Assembly: GCA_964502005.1 (NCBI GenBank)
Contig: CAZCUX010000007.1
Span: forward strand, 1-64,000
Reading direction: 5' to 3'
Length of the DNA: 64,000 nucleotides
DNA from: CAJWOS01 sp964502005
GTDB lineage: Bacteria; Myxococcota_A; UBA796; UBA2385
Numbering within the stretch: the stretch's first letter is position 1; each line of letters starts with the position of its first letter. A program made the translations under genes and the position numbers. Below the pieces are notes generated by a model, which was given only the letters and a program-made list of their open reading frames with translations, was not told the DNA's origin and searched no databases. Positions 43,899 through 51,188 of the stretch are shown here, one piece after another.

Positions 43899-43936
43899 TG
43901 ACCGAAGCGCGAAAAATCGATCACAAACCTGCGCGA

Positions 43937-44797
43937 TTATCGGGCCATGAGCCGAAAGGGGGTCGCCGACGAAAACCCTGCGCGTTCATAGCAAGCGAGG
44001 GCAGGCGAATTGGCCTCGTTTGCGTGCAAGGTGACCAGTGGCAATCCGCGGTCGCCGAGGAGGTGGTCGAGGAGCGCGCGTGTAGCGGCCGTAGCGACGC
44101 CTTTTCCGCGAAAGGGAGGCGGAACAAAAGTGCCGCCAACCTGGGTGCCACGCGTAGTAGGTTCCCCAATGTCGATACAATACCGAAGGGGAAACTCGAC
44201 CGTCCCACCATCGACCACGAAGTAGCGGCCTTTTTCGACGTGTTCCCGCAATCGCAGAAACTGCGCCGTGGGGTCGATGTGGTCTTCGGGAATCTGCAAG
44301 TCTTCGACCAACAAGCCGCGATGCATGCCCACGAGGTCGGGCACGTCGGAAACGTCGGCGGGGCGAATGGGCACACGCGGACCAGCAGCCGCCTTTCGGC
44401 AGACAAACAGGCGCTGGTCGTAGGCGATGCGAAACCAGGGTCGGCCCATACCGAGCCAGGTCGCGTCGCAAGCGGTCCGTTCGCCAATCAACATACGGGC
44501 ACCGCCGCGCCGAATGACTTGCTGGCCGAGGAGCAAGCAAGCAGCAGGGTCGCCTGCGGGGACCACCGAGAGGGCGGGGCCTCCTTCGACGGGGAACCGG
44601 GCAACCAAAACGGCGCGCAATGCGCCGTCCGCCGCCCGAGCGCCGAGCCAATTTCCGCGCCGGGCAGTCTTGAGGTCGCCGTCTTCAGCCAGCGTGATTT
44701 GGAAGAGATTGGTCTCTACGTCGGTCGCAAAAAATGCGATGACTTCGTCGCGGTGGCGGTCGTTGAGGGCTTCGATGGGCAACGGGAGGGTGGACAC
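43937..44797 (-). CDS. GNAT-family N-acetyltransferase
   Basis: A 286-residue protein whose C-terminal half is a GNAT domain: PPFRGKGVATAATRALLDHLL (split over the acetyl-CoA-binding Q/RxxGxG/A loop, here FRGKGVA) and LHANEANSPALACYERAGF. The N-terminal half resembles a second, degenerate acetyltransferase-like domain (about 1-130), as in two-domain GNATs. The substrate is unknown. The GTG start at 44797 lies at a divergent junction with the START-like gene, about 70 bases apart. It ends 38 bases before the subtilase start on the same strand and could be co-transcribed. Confidence 0.8.
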   Translation of the reverse strand: MSTLPLPIEALNDRHRDEVIAFFATDVETNLFQITLAEDGDLKTARRGNWLGARAADGALRAVLVARFPVEGGPALSVVPAGDPAACLLLGQQVIRRGGARMLIGERTACDATWLGMGRPWFRIAYDQRLFVCRKAAAGPRVPIRPADVSDVPDLVGMHRGLLVEDLQIPEDHIDPTAQFLRLREHVEKGRYFVVDGGTVEFPLRYCIDIGEPTTRGTQVGGTFVPPPFRGKGVATAATRALLDHLLGDRGLPLVTLHANEANSPALACYERAGFSSATPFRLMAR

Positions 44798-44867
44798 AGC
44801 GCGGTCTCGATGGTCTGTTGGGCAAGACCGGCACTACCCGGTGCCGCAACCTTTTGGGAGGCCCCTC

Positions 44868-45398
44868 GTGCAGATTTCGTCGTCGTCGCGCATCCACCAT
44901 CCTCTCGCGCGGGTGTATTCTGTGTACCGCGACCGACTGCCTGATTTGACGCGCTTTCTGCCCGACATCGAGCGGATTGACGTTCGGTCTCGCGTGCAGG
45001 TCGATGGGGGGGTGCAGCTGGTGAACGTGTGGCATGCTTGTACGCCCATTCCATCGGTCGCGCGGCCGTTTGTGCGTCCCGAGATGATGTCCTGGGAAGA
45101 TCACGCCCATTGGTCCGATATGGAGACGTTGTGTCGCTGGAGGCTTGTGGTCCCTGCGCTTCGAAAGCAAGTGCAGTGCTCGGGGCAAACGGTCCTCACG
45201 GCGGATGGAGACGGCACGCGGGTGGCGCTTGTGGGCGACTTGCAGATTCGCTTAGACGAGTTTCCGGGCATGAATCGCTGGATGGCCCGGCATATGGGGC
45301 CCCAAGTAGAAGCGTTTATCGTGCAGCTCATCACGCCCAATCTGGAGCGTGTCAATCATGCACTGGCGAGCTTTCTCGACGAAACGCCCACTCCGTGA
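44868..45398 (+). CDS. SRPBCC/START-like protein
   Basis: A 176-residue protein without a signal peptide beginning MQISSSSRIHHPLARVYSVY and continuing as alternating strands (LVNVWHACTPIP, RWRLVVPALRKQVQC, TRVALVGDLQIRL) with a long C-terminal helix (MGPQVEAFIVQLITPNLERV). This matches the START/Bet v1-like SRPBCC fold that binds lipids or other hydrophobic ligands. No catalytic motif. The GTG start at 44868 is fixed by GGGAGG six bases upstream. Divergent from the GNAT gene. Confidence 0.7.
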   Translation: MQISSSSRIHHPLARVYSVYRDRLPDLTRFLPDIERIDVRSRVQVDGGVQLVNVWHACTPIPSVARPFVRPEMMSWEDHAHWSDMETLCRWRLVVPALRKQVQCSGQTVLTADGDGTRVALVGDLQIRLDEFPGMNRWMARHMGPQVEAFIVQLITPNLERVNHALASFLDETPTP

Positions 45399-45558
45399 CG
45401 GTTTCGCGCGTGGGGTTCGTTGAAGGAGAATCGGCGCAGCAATGCGTCATTTCAGGGCGTCGATGGCTTTCGTTTTGCAGGGCAGCCCGCGACCAAGAAA
45501 ACCGAATACAAAGGCGCTTTCTGCGTCACACGCAGCATCTCTTGGCTGGAGGTTGACA

Positions 45559-46299
45559 ATGAAACGATGGAATTGCCATCCGTGGTGGGTGTCCCTGGGG
45601 TTGATGGGGATGGTCAGCTTTGGCGGGATGATGCCGGGCGACGCCCACGCGGAGAAACAAGCGTGGCGGAACCACGTCTACATTCGGCCCTCCGGCGGCG
45701 CCAACGTCTTTACGCCCGAAGAAGGCGACCCCGTCACCGTGATTTCGGTCGGCGGCGTCGCGGGAATCAACTATTGGGAGACGGGCCGCCAATTGCCGAA
45801 AATGCGCGGCACTGCACGGCTCGCGGGTGCATACGTGATGGGGGGGACCAACGTTTCCGGCTACGAAGTGCGCCTCGGAAACTTCGCGGGTCCGCTTTGG
45901 AAGACGGTGGGCTTTACGGTGGGGCCCGACTTTTTCTACAACCAATACCAATATGGCGACACGACCATTCCCGGAACAGGCGGTATGGGCGTTCCGCTTA
46001 CGGGCGACGCGTACCTGGACAACCTCTCGTTTTTTGCAGGTGTGGAGCCCGCCTGGTATTTCAACGAGGACCGGGCACGCCGAGATTGGAGCGAGGCCTC
46101 GGGACCGCCCGGATTCGGCCATGAGTTCGCGTACTTTGCGGGTACAGGCGTGCAAATGGGCGGCTTGAACGTGTCGGTTTCTTGGCGGTACAGTATGACC
46201 GCATATGGCGAGCAAAACTCGTTTGGTTTTGGCGCGAGCTTTGACGGAGAAATCGGCGGCAAAAAGAAGAAGGGAGGCAAAGGCGGGCGCCGCCGCTGA
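45559..46299 (+). CDS. Putative outer-membrane protein, small beta barrel
   Basis: A 246-residue exported protein with a signal peptide (VSLGLMGMVSFGGMMPGDAHA) and a Gly/Tyr/Phe-rich alternating pattern (VGGVAGINYWETG, VGPDFFYNQYQYGDT, SVSWRYSMTAYGEQNSFGFG) fitting a small outer-membrane barrel. It ends in an unusual basic tail, KKKKGGKGGRRR, which is atypical for a terminal barrel strand and may be cytoplasm- or surface-facing. No family recognised. ATG 45559 is chosen for its strong GGAGG site (45548-45552) and signal peptide. Confidence 0.65.
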   Translation: MKRWNCHPWWVSLGLMGMVSFGGMMPGDAHAEKQAWRNHVYIRPSGGANVFTPEEGDPVTVISVGGVAGINYWETGRQLPKMRGTARLAGAYVMGGTNVSGYEVRLGNFAGPLWKTVGFTVGPDFFYNQYQYGDTTIPGTGGMGVPLTGDAYLDNLSFFAGVEPAWYFNEDRARRDWSEASGPPGFGHEFAYFAGTGVQMGGLNVSVSWRYSMTAYGEQNSFGFGASFDGEIGGKKKKGGKGGRRR

Positions 46300-46312
46300 T
46301 AGGGAGGCGCCC
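46285..46312. terminator. Weak hairpin between convergent genes
   Basis: GGGCGCC (46285-46291) and GGCGCCC (46306-46312) form a perfect 7-bp stem with a 14-base loop across the end of the barrel gene and before nadA. No T run follows on either strand, so termination would be inefficient or Rho-assisted. Confidence 0.3.
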
Positions 46313-46323
46313 GGCTCGCTTCG

Positions 46324-47271
46324 TTACTTGACCTTCATCATTCGTTGTAGTGCTGCAAGAGCGCCCAACCGGAGGTCTTCGTTCATTTCGATAGCAGGCG
46401 TGAGGTCTCGCAGCGCGTCACGGATTTTTTCAAGCGTGTTGCGCCGCATGTGCGGGCATTCGTTGCATGCGCAGGTTTCGTCCATGCCGGGTAGCGGAAG
46501 GAACGTACGGGTGGGCGCTGCCTTTTGCATCTGGTGCAAAATACCGGGTTCCGTGCCGACGATGAAGGTGTCGGTGTCGGTGGTGGTGGTGGCGTAAGTG
46601 AGCAGCGACGAGGTGCTGCCGATGTGGTCGGCGTGGGCCAACAGGTTGGGCTCACACTCGGGGTGCGCAATCACTTTGGCGTGGGGATAGCGCACCTTGA
46701 GCTGGATGAGCTTTTGCTCGGAGAACGTCTCGTGGACGATGCACGTGCCTTGCCACAGCTTCATCTTGCGGCCCGTCTGCTTTTCGAGCCACGCGCCGAG
46801 GTTGCGGTCGGGACAGAACAGGATGTCCTGTTCAGGCGGTATGCTTTGAATGACTTCGATGGCGTTGGAGCTGGTGCAAATGATGTCGGAGAGGGCTTTG
46901 ACCTCAGCCGAGCAGTTGATGTAGGAAACCAGCACAGCGCCGGGATTTTCGGCCTTCCACTTCGCAATTTGCCGAGAAGGTGCGGCATCGGCGAGCGAGC
47001 AACCCGCGGCCATGTCGGGGATGAGGACCAACCGCTCGGGATTGAGGATTTTGGCCGTCTCCGCCATGAAATGAACGCCGCAGAACAAGATGACCTCGGC
47101 GTCGGTGTCCCGGGCTGCCCGTGCCAGTTGCAGGCTGTCGCCGATGTAGTCAGCGATGTCCTGGATGTCTGGCTCTTGGTAATAATGCGCGAGGATGACA
47201 GCCTTCCGAGACCGGCGAAGGGCGTCAATTTCGTCGAAGATGTCGACCTGGGGACTGGGGGCGGAAGTCAT
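46324..47271 (-). CDS. nadA: Quinolinate synthase NadA
   Basis: A 315-residue enzyme of NAD biosynthesis that condenses iminoaspartate with dihydroxyacetone phosphate to quinolinate using a [4Fe-4S] cluster. Family motifs: VILAHYYQEPDIQDIADY, GDSLQLARAA, VLIPDMAAGCSLAD, SYINCSAEVKALSD, IICTSSNA and the cluster region DETCACNECPHM. Length fits the family. nadB and nadC are not in the window. It is convergent with the barrel gene and divergent from the NlpC/P60 lipoprotein. Confidence 0.98.
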   Translation of the reverse strand: MTSAPSPQVDIFDEIDALRRSRKAVILAHYYQEPDIQDIADYIGDSLQLARAARDTDAEVILFCGVHFMAETAKILNPERLVLIPDMAAGCSLADAAPSRQIAKWKAENPGAVLVSYINCSAEVKALSDIICTSSNAIEVIQSIPPEQDILFCPDRNLGAWLEKQTGRKMKLWQGTCIVHETFSEQKLIQLKVRYPHAKVIAHPECEPNLLAHADHIGSTSSLLTYATTTTDTDTFIVGTEPGILHQMQKAAPTRTFLPLPGMDETCACNECPHMRRNTLEKIRDALRDLTPAIEMNEDLRLGALAALQRMMKVK

Positions 47272-47378
47272 GAGAGCTCCAAATCCGAAAAGTAAGCGCC
47301 GTCATAGCCCGAAGGCGGTGTGGGCGCAGCGATTTCCGGGAATGTGCAGCGAATGAGCACCGAGAGCCCACTTTAGGC

Positions 47379-47406
47379 TTGCCATTGGCAGGTCAAGTGA
47401 AATAAT
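47379..47406 (+). promoter_or_regulatory. Putative promoter for NlpC/P60 lipoprotein
   Basis: TTGCCA (47379-47384), 16-base spacer, AATAAT (47401-47406), 33 bases before ATG 47440. The -10 region is AT-rich relative to its surroundings. Confidence 0.4.
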
Positions 47407-47439
47407 GTCCATAGACGGTTGCCCGAAGTGGAAGGTTTG

Positions 47440-48207
47440 ATGTCTGCATCATTGCGCAGCGTGCTGATTGCCGCATTGTTCGTCTCCGGCTGTGCGCGCG
47501 GCGCGCTCCGGTACCCTGGATCCACCCGATTTGTCGGTGCAGCGCCGGACAAACCCTATGCCCAGCGCGTGCAGCCGACGGATGCGCCAGAAGCAGCGCC
47601 CAAGGCCGTGGCTGAGAAGCGGCACGAGCGCCGCGCATCGGGGGATGGCCATCAGGTGGCTGCGGCTGCCGGCGAGCTTGTGGGCGCGCGCGCGATGACC
47701 GCGGCCGACCGGTCTTATCGCTATGATTGCTCTGGCATGGTGGAAGCTGCGTATGCGCGGGCCGGTTGGTTTCTGCGGGGCGGCAGCAAGGACTTGTGGG
47801 CGCTGGCCGAAGAAGAGGGCTTGATTCACCACAAGAAGCGGCCCAGCCTGGGCGATGTCGTCTTTTGGGACAACACCCACGACCGCAACCACAATGGCCG
47901 ACGGGACGACGAGCTTACCCACGTTGGCATCGTCGAAGCGGTGTTGGACGACGATACCATTCGTATCGTGCACTTGGGGGGAAGTGGGGTGCAGCGGATT
48001 GCCATGAACCTGCACAACCCCGGCCAACGTACCGATGACAACGGCGATATCATCAACAGTTACCTGCGCAATGCCCGCGATGCGCGGCACGGGCCCGTCC
48101 TCGCAGGGGAGCTGTTTCGGGGCTTTGCGAGCTTGTGGAAGCTGCCCCAAGACCAAAATGGCGCCAACGCAGACATTGGCTGCCTCAAGCTCCCCGACGA
48201 AGCCTGA
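47440..48207 (+). CDS. NlpC/P60-like cysteine hydrolase lipoprotein
   Basis: A 255-residue lipoprotein: signal MSASLRSVLIAALFVSGC with lipobox VSGC. After a charged linker, the domain has YDCSGMVEAAYARAGW with nucleophile Cys97 and GDVVFWDNTHD...ELTHVGIVEAVL with His161, the arrangement of NlpC/P60 or CHAP amidases/endopeptidases that cut peptidoglycan. The third polar residue follows in IRIVHLGG. It likely acts on peptidoglycan from the outer or inner membrane. ATG 47440 is decided by the lipobox and a GAAGG site. It ends 8 bases before the convergent carbamoyltransferase. Confidence 0.82.
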   Translation: MSASLRSVLIAALFVSGCARGALRYPGSTRFVGAAPDKPYAQRVQPTDAPEAAPKAVAEKRHERRASGDGHQVAAAAGELVGARAMTAADRSYRYDCSGMVEAAYARAGWFLRGGSKDLWALAEEEGLIHHKKRPSLGDVVFWDNTHDRNHNGRRDDELTHVGIVEAVLDDDTIRIVHLGGSGVQRIAMNLHNPGQRTDDNGDIINSYLRNARDARHGPVLAGELFRGFASLWKLPQDQNGANADIGCLKLPDEA

Positions 48208-48215
48208 GGTTCCGC

Positions 48216-49952
48216 TCAGCGGTTTTCGGTGGGGAAACGGCCGCGTGCGACGACATACGGACCTATCCATAAGCCGTCGAGGTCGGCCTGGGCCCATGCG
48301 CGAACGGCGTCGGAGGGCGTACAAACGATCGGCTCTTCGTGCATATTGAAGCTGGTGTTGATGACCACCGGAACCCCCGTGAGCACCTCCAATCGGTCGA
48401 GGAGGGCGTACAGCGCGGGGTCATCGTCGCGCGAAAGCACTTGGGGACGTGCGGTGCCGTCGACATGTACGGCGGCAGGTGCCATCTCCCGAAAGGTGTC
48501 GGTGCAGTCGAAGCATACCGTCATAAAACGGGCGGCATGTTTGGCTTTTTCGTAGCCGTGAAAAAACCGGGGTGCATCGATGTCGCGGACGAGGGGGGCA
48601 AAGGGCATAAACTCGGAGCGATGGAGCTTTTGGTTGAGGTAGTCCGTTATGCTTGCGTCCTTGACAGGTGCGAGGACGGAGCGGTGACCGAGTGCGCGGG
48701 GCCCCCATTCCATCGCGCCTTCATACCGTGCGACCGCGCCGCCTCCGGCCAAAATGGCCGCCGCCCGCTCCACATCGCCGGGTGTGCCATCGAGGGTAGT
48801 TCGGCTTGCGACCTCCTCTCGCGGAAGACTACCCCGCTCGAGCGCCAAGGAGAGGTCGCGGCGAGAGTACGATGGGCCCAAAAATGCGTGGTCGAGGGCG
48901 TGGGGCCAAGCGCCGGCGCTCCCGAGGGCACCGCCTGCCGCCAATCCGCCGTCTCCCATATGGGGGTAGACCCAGAGTTCGTCGACTTCGGGCAATGCGG
49001 CGATGCGCTGGTTGAGCTTGACGTTTGCGAATGCGCCGCCCGCCACCGCCACCCTGCGCATGCCGGTCTCGGCGATGTGTTGGCGAACGTAGTGCGTCAC
49101 CATCTCTTCGAGAATCGTCTGTGCAGCCGCCGCGATTTCTTCCCGCGACCAACGACGGATTTTTTGCCAATAGGGGTCGGTTTTGCGGTCGACAATCAAG
49201 GGGTTGATTCGTGTAAAACCACGCCCGGCCGCGGTAAACCGGGTGCGAAAGTGGTCGAGAAGGGCAGGAGGGGGGGTGGCACACGCAGCAAGGCCCGTCA
49301 CCTTCCCTTCGTGCCGGTTGGGGACGAAGCCGAGTAGCTCGGTAATGCGGCTATAAAAGGTGTTGACGCATGCGAGGCCCGACTGGCGGAATCGGAACTC
49401 CAAATCGCCGCCCTGTGCAACCCAGGCGGTGGCCGTGGTTCCGTCGCCCATGGCATCGACGGTGAGCACCAAGCAGGATTCCCAGCCGGAGGTGCGCCAA
49501 GCGCCTTGTGCATGGGCCTCGTGGTGGTCCATCAAGTGCAGTTCGGCGTTGTGAAGGTTTCGCTCCGCCAAACGTCGCGACAAGATGGCCCGGCACGCAT
49601 CGACCTCCAACTCGTAAAGGCCGGTACGGCGAAGCATAGACTGGTAGACTACATATGCGTGCAGCAAGCCGGAAAACTGGCCGTCGTTTCGACGGGCGTG
49701 ATGTATCGCGGGCTGCCAACGCAATGCGGCGGAGGGCGTGAACGCTGTTCCCACGACGACGCGGTCCACTTCGCTGGCCTTGATGCCGGCGGTGTCCAGA
49801 GTGGCGTCGACAGCCCCCCACGGAAAGGCGCCCGAGTGCTTGACTCGGTCGATCCGCTCCTGATTGGTAGCCGCAATGAGCTTGCCGTCTCGAACGATGG
49901 CTGCGCCCGAGTCGTGATTGTCCGCGATTCCGAGAATGATCATGGGGGACAT
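48216..49952 (-). CDS. Carbamoyltransferase (NodU/CmcH/TobZ family)
   Basis: A 578-residue protein with both domains of the family. The N-terminal YrdC-independent kinase-like half has ILGIADNHDSGAAIV, MDHHEAHAQGAW (metal/nucleophile His-rich loop) and TVDAMGDGTTATAW; the C-terminal half has AVAGGAFANVKLNQRI, MEWGPRALGHRSVLAPVKD and VPVVINTSFNMHEEPIVCTP. Such enzymes transfer a carbamoyl group from carbamoyl phosphate via carbamoyl-adenylate to hydroxyls of antibiotics or Nod factors. No natural-product cluster or glycosyltransferase is nearby, so the acceptor is unknown. Start at ATG 49952; ATG 49943 is also possible. Confidence 0.93.
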   Translation of the reverse strand: MSPMIILGIADNHDSGAAIVRDGKLIAATNQERIDRVKHSGAFPWGAVDATLDTAGIKASEVDRVVVGTAFTPSAALRWQPAIHHARRNDGQFSGLLHAYVVYQSMLRRTGLYELEVDACRAILSRRLAERNLHNAELHLMDHHEAHAQGAWRTSGWESCLVLTVDAMGDGTTATAWVAQGGDLEFRFRQSGLACVNTFYSRITELLGFVPNRHEGKVTGLAACATPPPALLDHFRTRFTAAGRGFTRINPLIVDRKTDPYWQKIRRWSREEIAAAAQTILEEMVTHYVRQHIAETGMRRVAVAGGAFANVKLNQRIAALPEVDELWVYPHMGDGGLAAGGALGSAGAWPHALDHAFLGPSYSRRDLSLALERGSLPREEVASRTTLDGTPGDVERAAAILAGGGAVARYEGAMEWGPRALGHRSVLAPVKDASITDYLNQKLHRSEFMPFAPLVRDIDAPRFFHGYEKAKHAARFMTVCFDCTDTFREMAPAAVHVDGTARPQVLSRDDDPALYALLDRLEVLTGVPVVINTSFNMHEEPIVCTPSDAVRAWAQADLDGLWIGPYVVARGRFPTENR

Positions 49953-50093
49953 CTAACGGTTGCCGCAGAAACTGGTCACCTGTGAGCGGCGTTCGATGTC
50001 ACCATTCGCAAGACACGGCATGTCCGGCGGGTTTCCGCGGGTTCGGAATGGGCAGCCATTGGCTCCGGGAGCAGTCGAAGGGGGAGCACAGGT

Positions 50094-50951
50094 CTACGAA
50101 GACGTGCGGGCGTCCACAATGCCTACCAAGCGCTGCCCGAGCGCGAGGAAATCCGCATCGCGATTTCGGAGGCCCCACGTGAGGGTCGCCAATGCGTGAA
50201 GTGCGAGGTGCTGGACCAACACGCGATTGTCGGGACAGGCCCCATAGCCGTTATAGAATGCTATTCTTTGTTCGGGCATTTCGGGAAAATACTCTCCTTC
50301 GAGCTTCACCAAGTCCGAAATGGGGTCGTCCATCCGCGAATGCTCGAAATCAATGACAGCGAGTGTGTTTTCATCGGAATTCCAAATCCAATTGTTAGGT
50401 GTGAAATCGCGATGGCAAGGCACACGAGACGGTGTGGTCGCGAGGGACGAAGGGGAGCCGATGAGGTTCGCGAGTTTCGTGAAGACAGACCCATCAACTT
50501 CATTTCGCGCGCGTTTGAAGACGCTTTGAACCCGCTGGCGCCACGCATCGGTGAGCGGCTTTGGGTCGGTATCGGCGCGTGGAAGCTGATGCAGGCGACG
50601 AAGCCATTCACCCGCCTGCTTCCACGCATCGAGGTGGCCTTCGGGGGGGTGCCCGTACAAATACTCGAGGTGCAGCCAGCCGTCCTCTCGCGAAACATCG
50701 AGTACGGCGGGGCTTCGGCCAACGTAGGGTGCCCACTGTACGAGCGCGTGCCACTCCCGTTCGAGACGCGCAGGGTCGTTGTGGGACTTTTCAATCCACA
50801 GGTGCGTGCTGTTTTCACAAAGGCTGGTTTGGCTGTGGAGGCCTTGATGGAGTGTTCGACGCGTCGTCGCGGATCGGAGGGTGGGCGCCGGTGGCGGGTT
50901 TGACGCTTGGGACATGGGACGAAAGACCAGCGTTCTTGGGGTGGACGGCAT
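50094..50951 (-). CDS. Aminoglycoside phosphotransferase/choline-kinase-like protein
   Basis: A roughly 285-residue APH-family kinase. It has the Brenner motif CHRDFTPNNWIWN (catalytic Asp, Asn) and the metal-binding VIDFEHSRMDDP. The N-lobe is short and the ATP lysine may be in LWIEKSHNDP. Substrates of the family include aminoglycosides, choline, homoserine and other small alcohols; there is no evidence for resistance. The start is uncertain: ATG 50951 or ATG 50915, neither with a strong ribosome site. Divergent from the kinase-FGE gene at 51189. Confidence 0.78.
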   Translation of the reverse strand: MPSTPRTLVFRPMSQASNPPPAPTLRSATTRRTLHQGLHSQTSLCENSTHLWIEKSHNDPARLEREWHALVQWAPYVGRSPAVLDVSREDGWLHLEYLYGHPPEGHLDAWKQAGEWLRRLHQLPRADTDPKPLTDAWRQRVQSVFKRARNEVDGSVFTKLANLIGSPSSLATTPSRVPCHRDFTPNNWIWNSDENTLAVIDFEHSRMDDPISDLVKLEGEYFPEMPEQRIAFYNGYGACPDNRVLVQHLALHALATLTWGLRNRDADFLALGQRLVGIVDARTSS

Positions 50952-51188
50952 TTCACCAACCTGAGGGGACAATCAGCGCGATTGTGGGACGAGCAGGCGC
51001 AAGGTATGCGTTCTTTGTGGCAGGCTGCCAAATTTTCGCGAGGGTTCGCCGGGAAGAATGTCCTCAAGATATACTGGCGAAGTGGCGAAGAATGGGTCCT
51101 ATGGACTACCTTCTGTTCTGCGCATGGTAACCAGCCATGCGAATTCGAGTGCGCTGCCCCGCAGCCCAAGCCCATTGGATAAGGCGCG

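Noticed and set aside
44829..44846. CGGCAC/GTGCCG inverted repeat between the GNAT and START-like genes
   Set aside because: Only 6-bp arms in a GC-rich background; too weak to call a regulatory site.
50094..50951. APH-like gene as an aminoglycoside resistance determinant
   Set aside because: Only the general APH/choline-kinase Brenner and metal motifs are present; nothing indicates antibiotic specificity.
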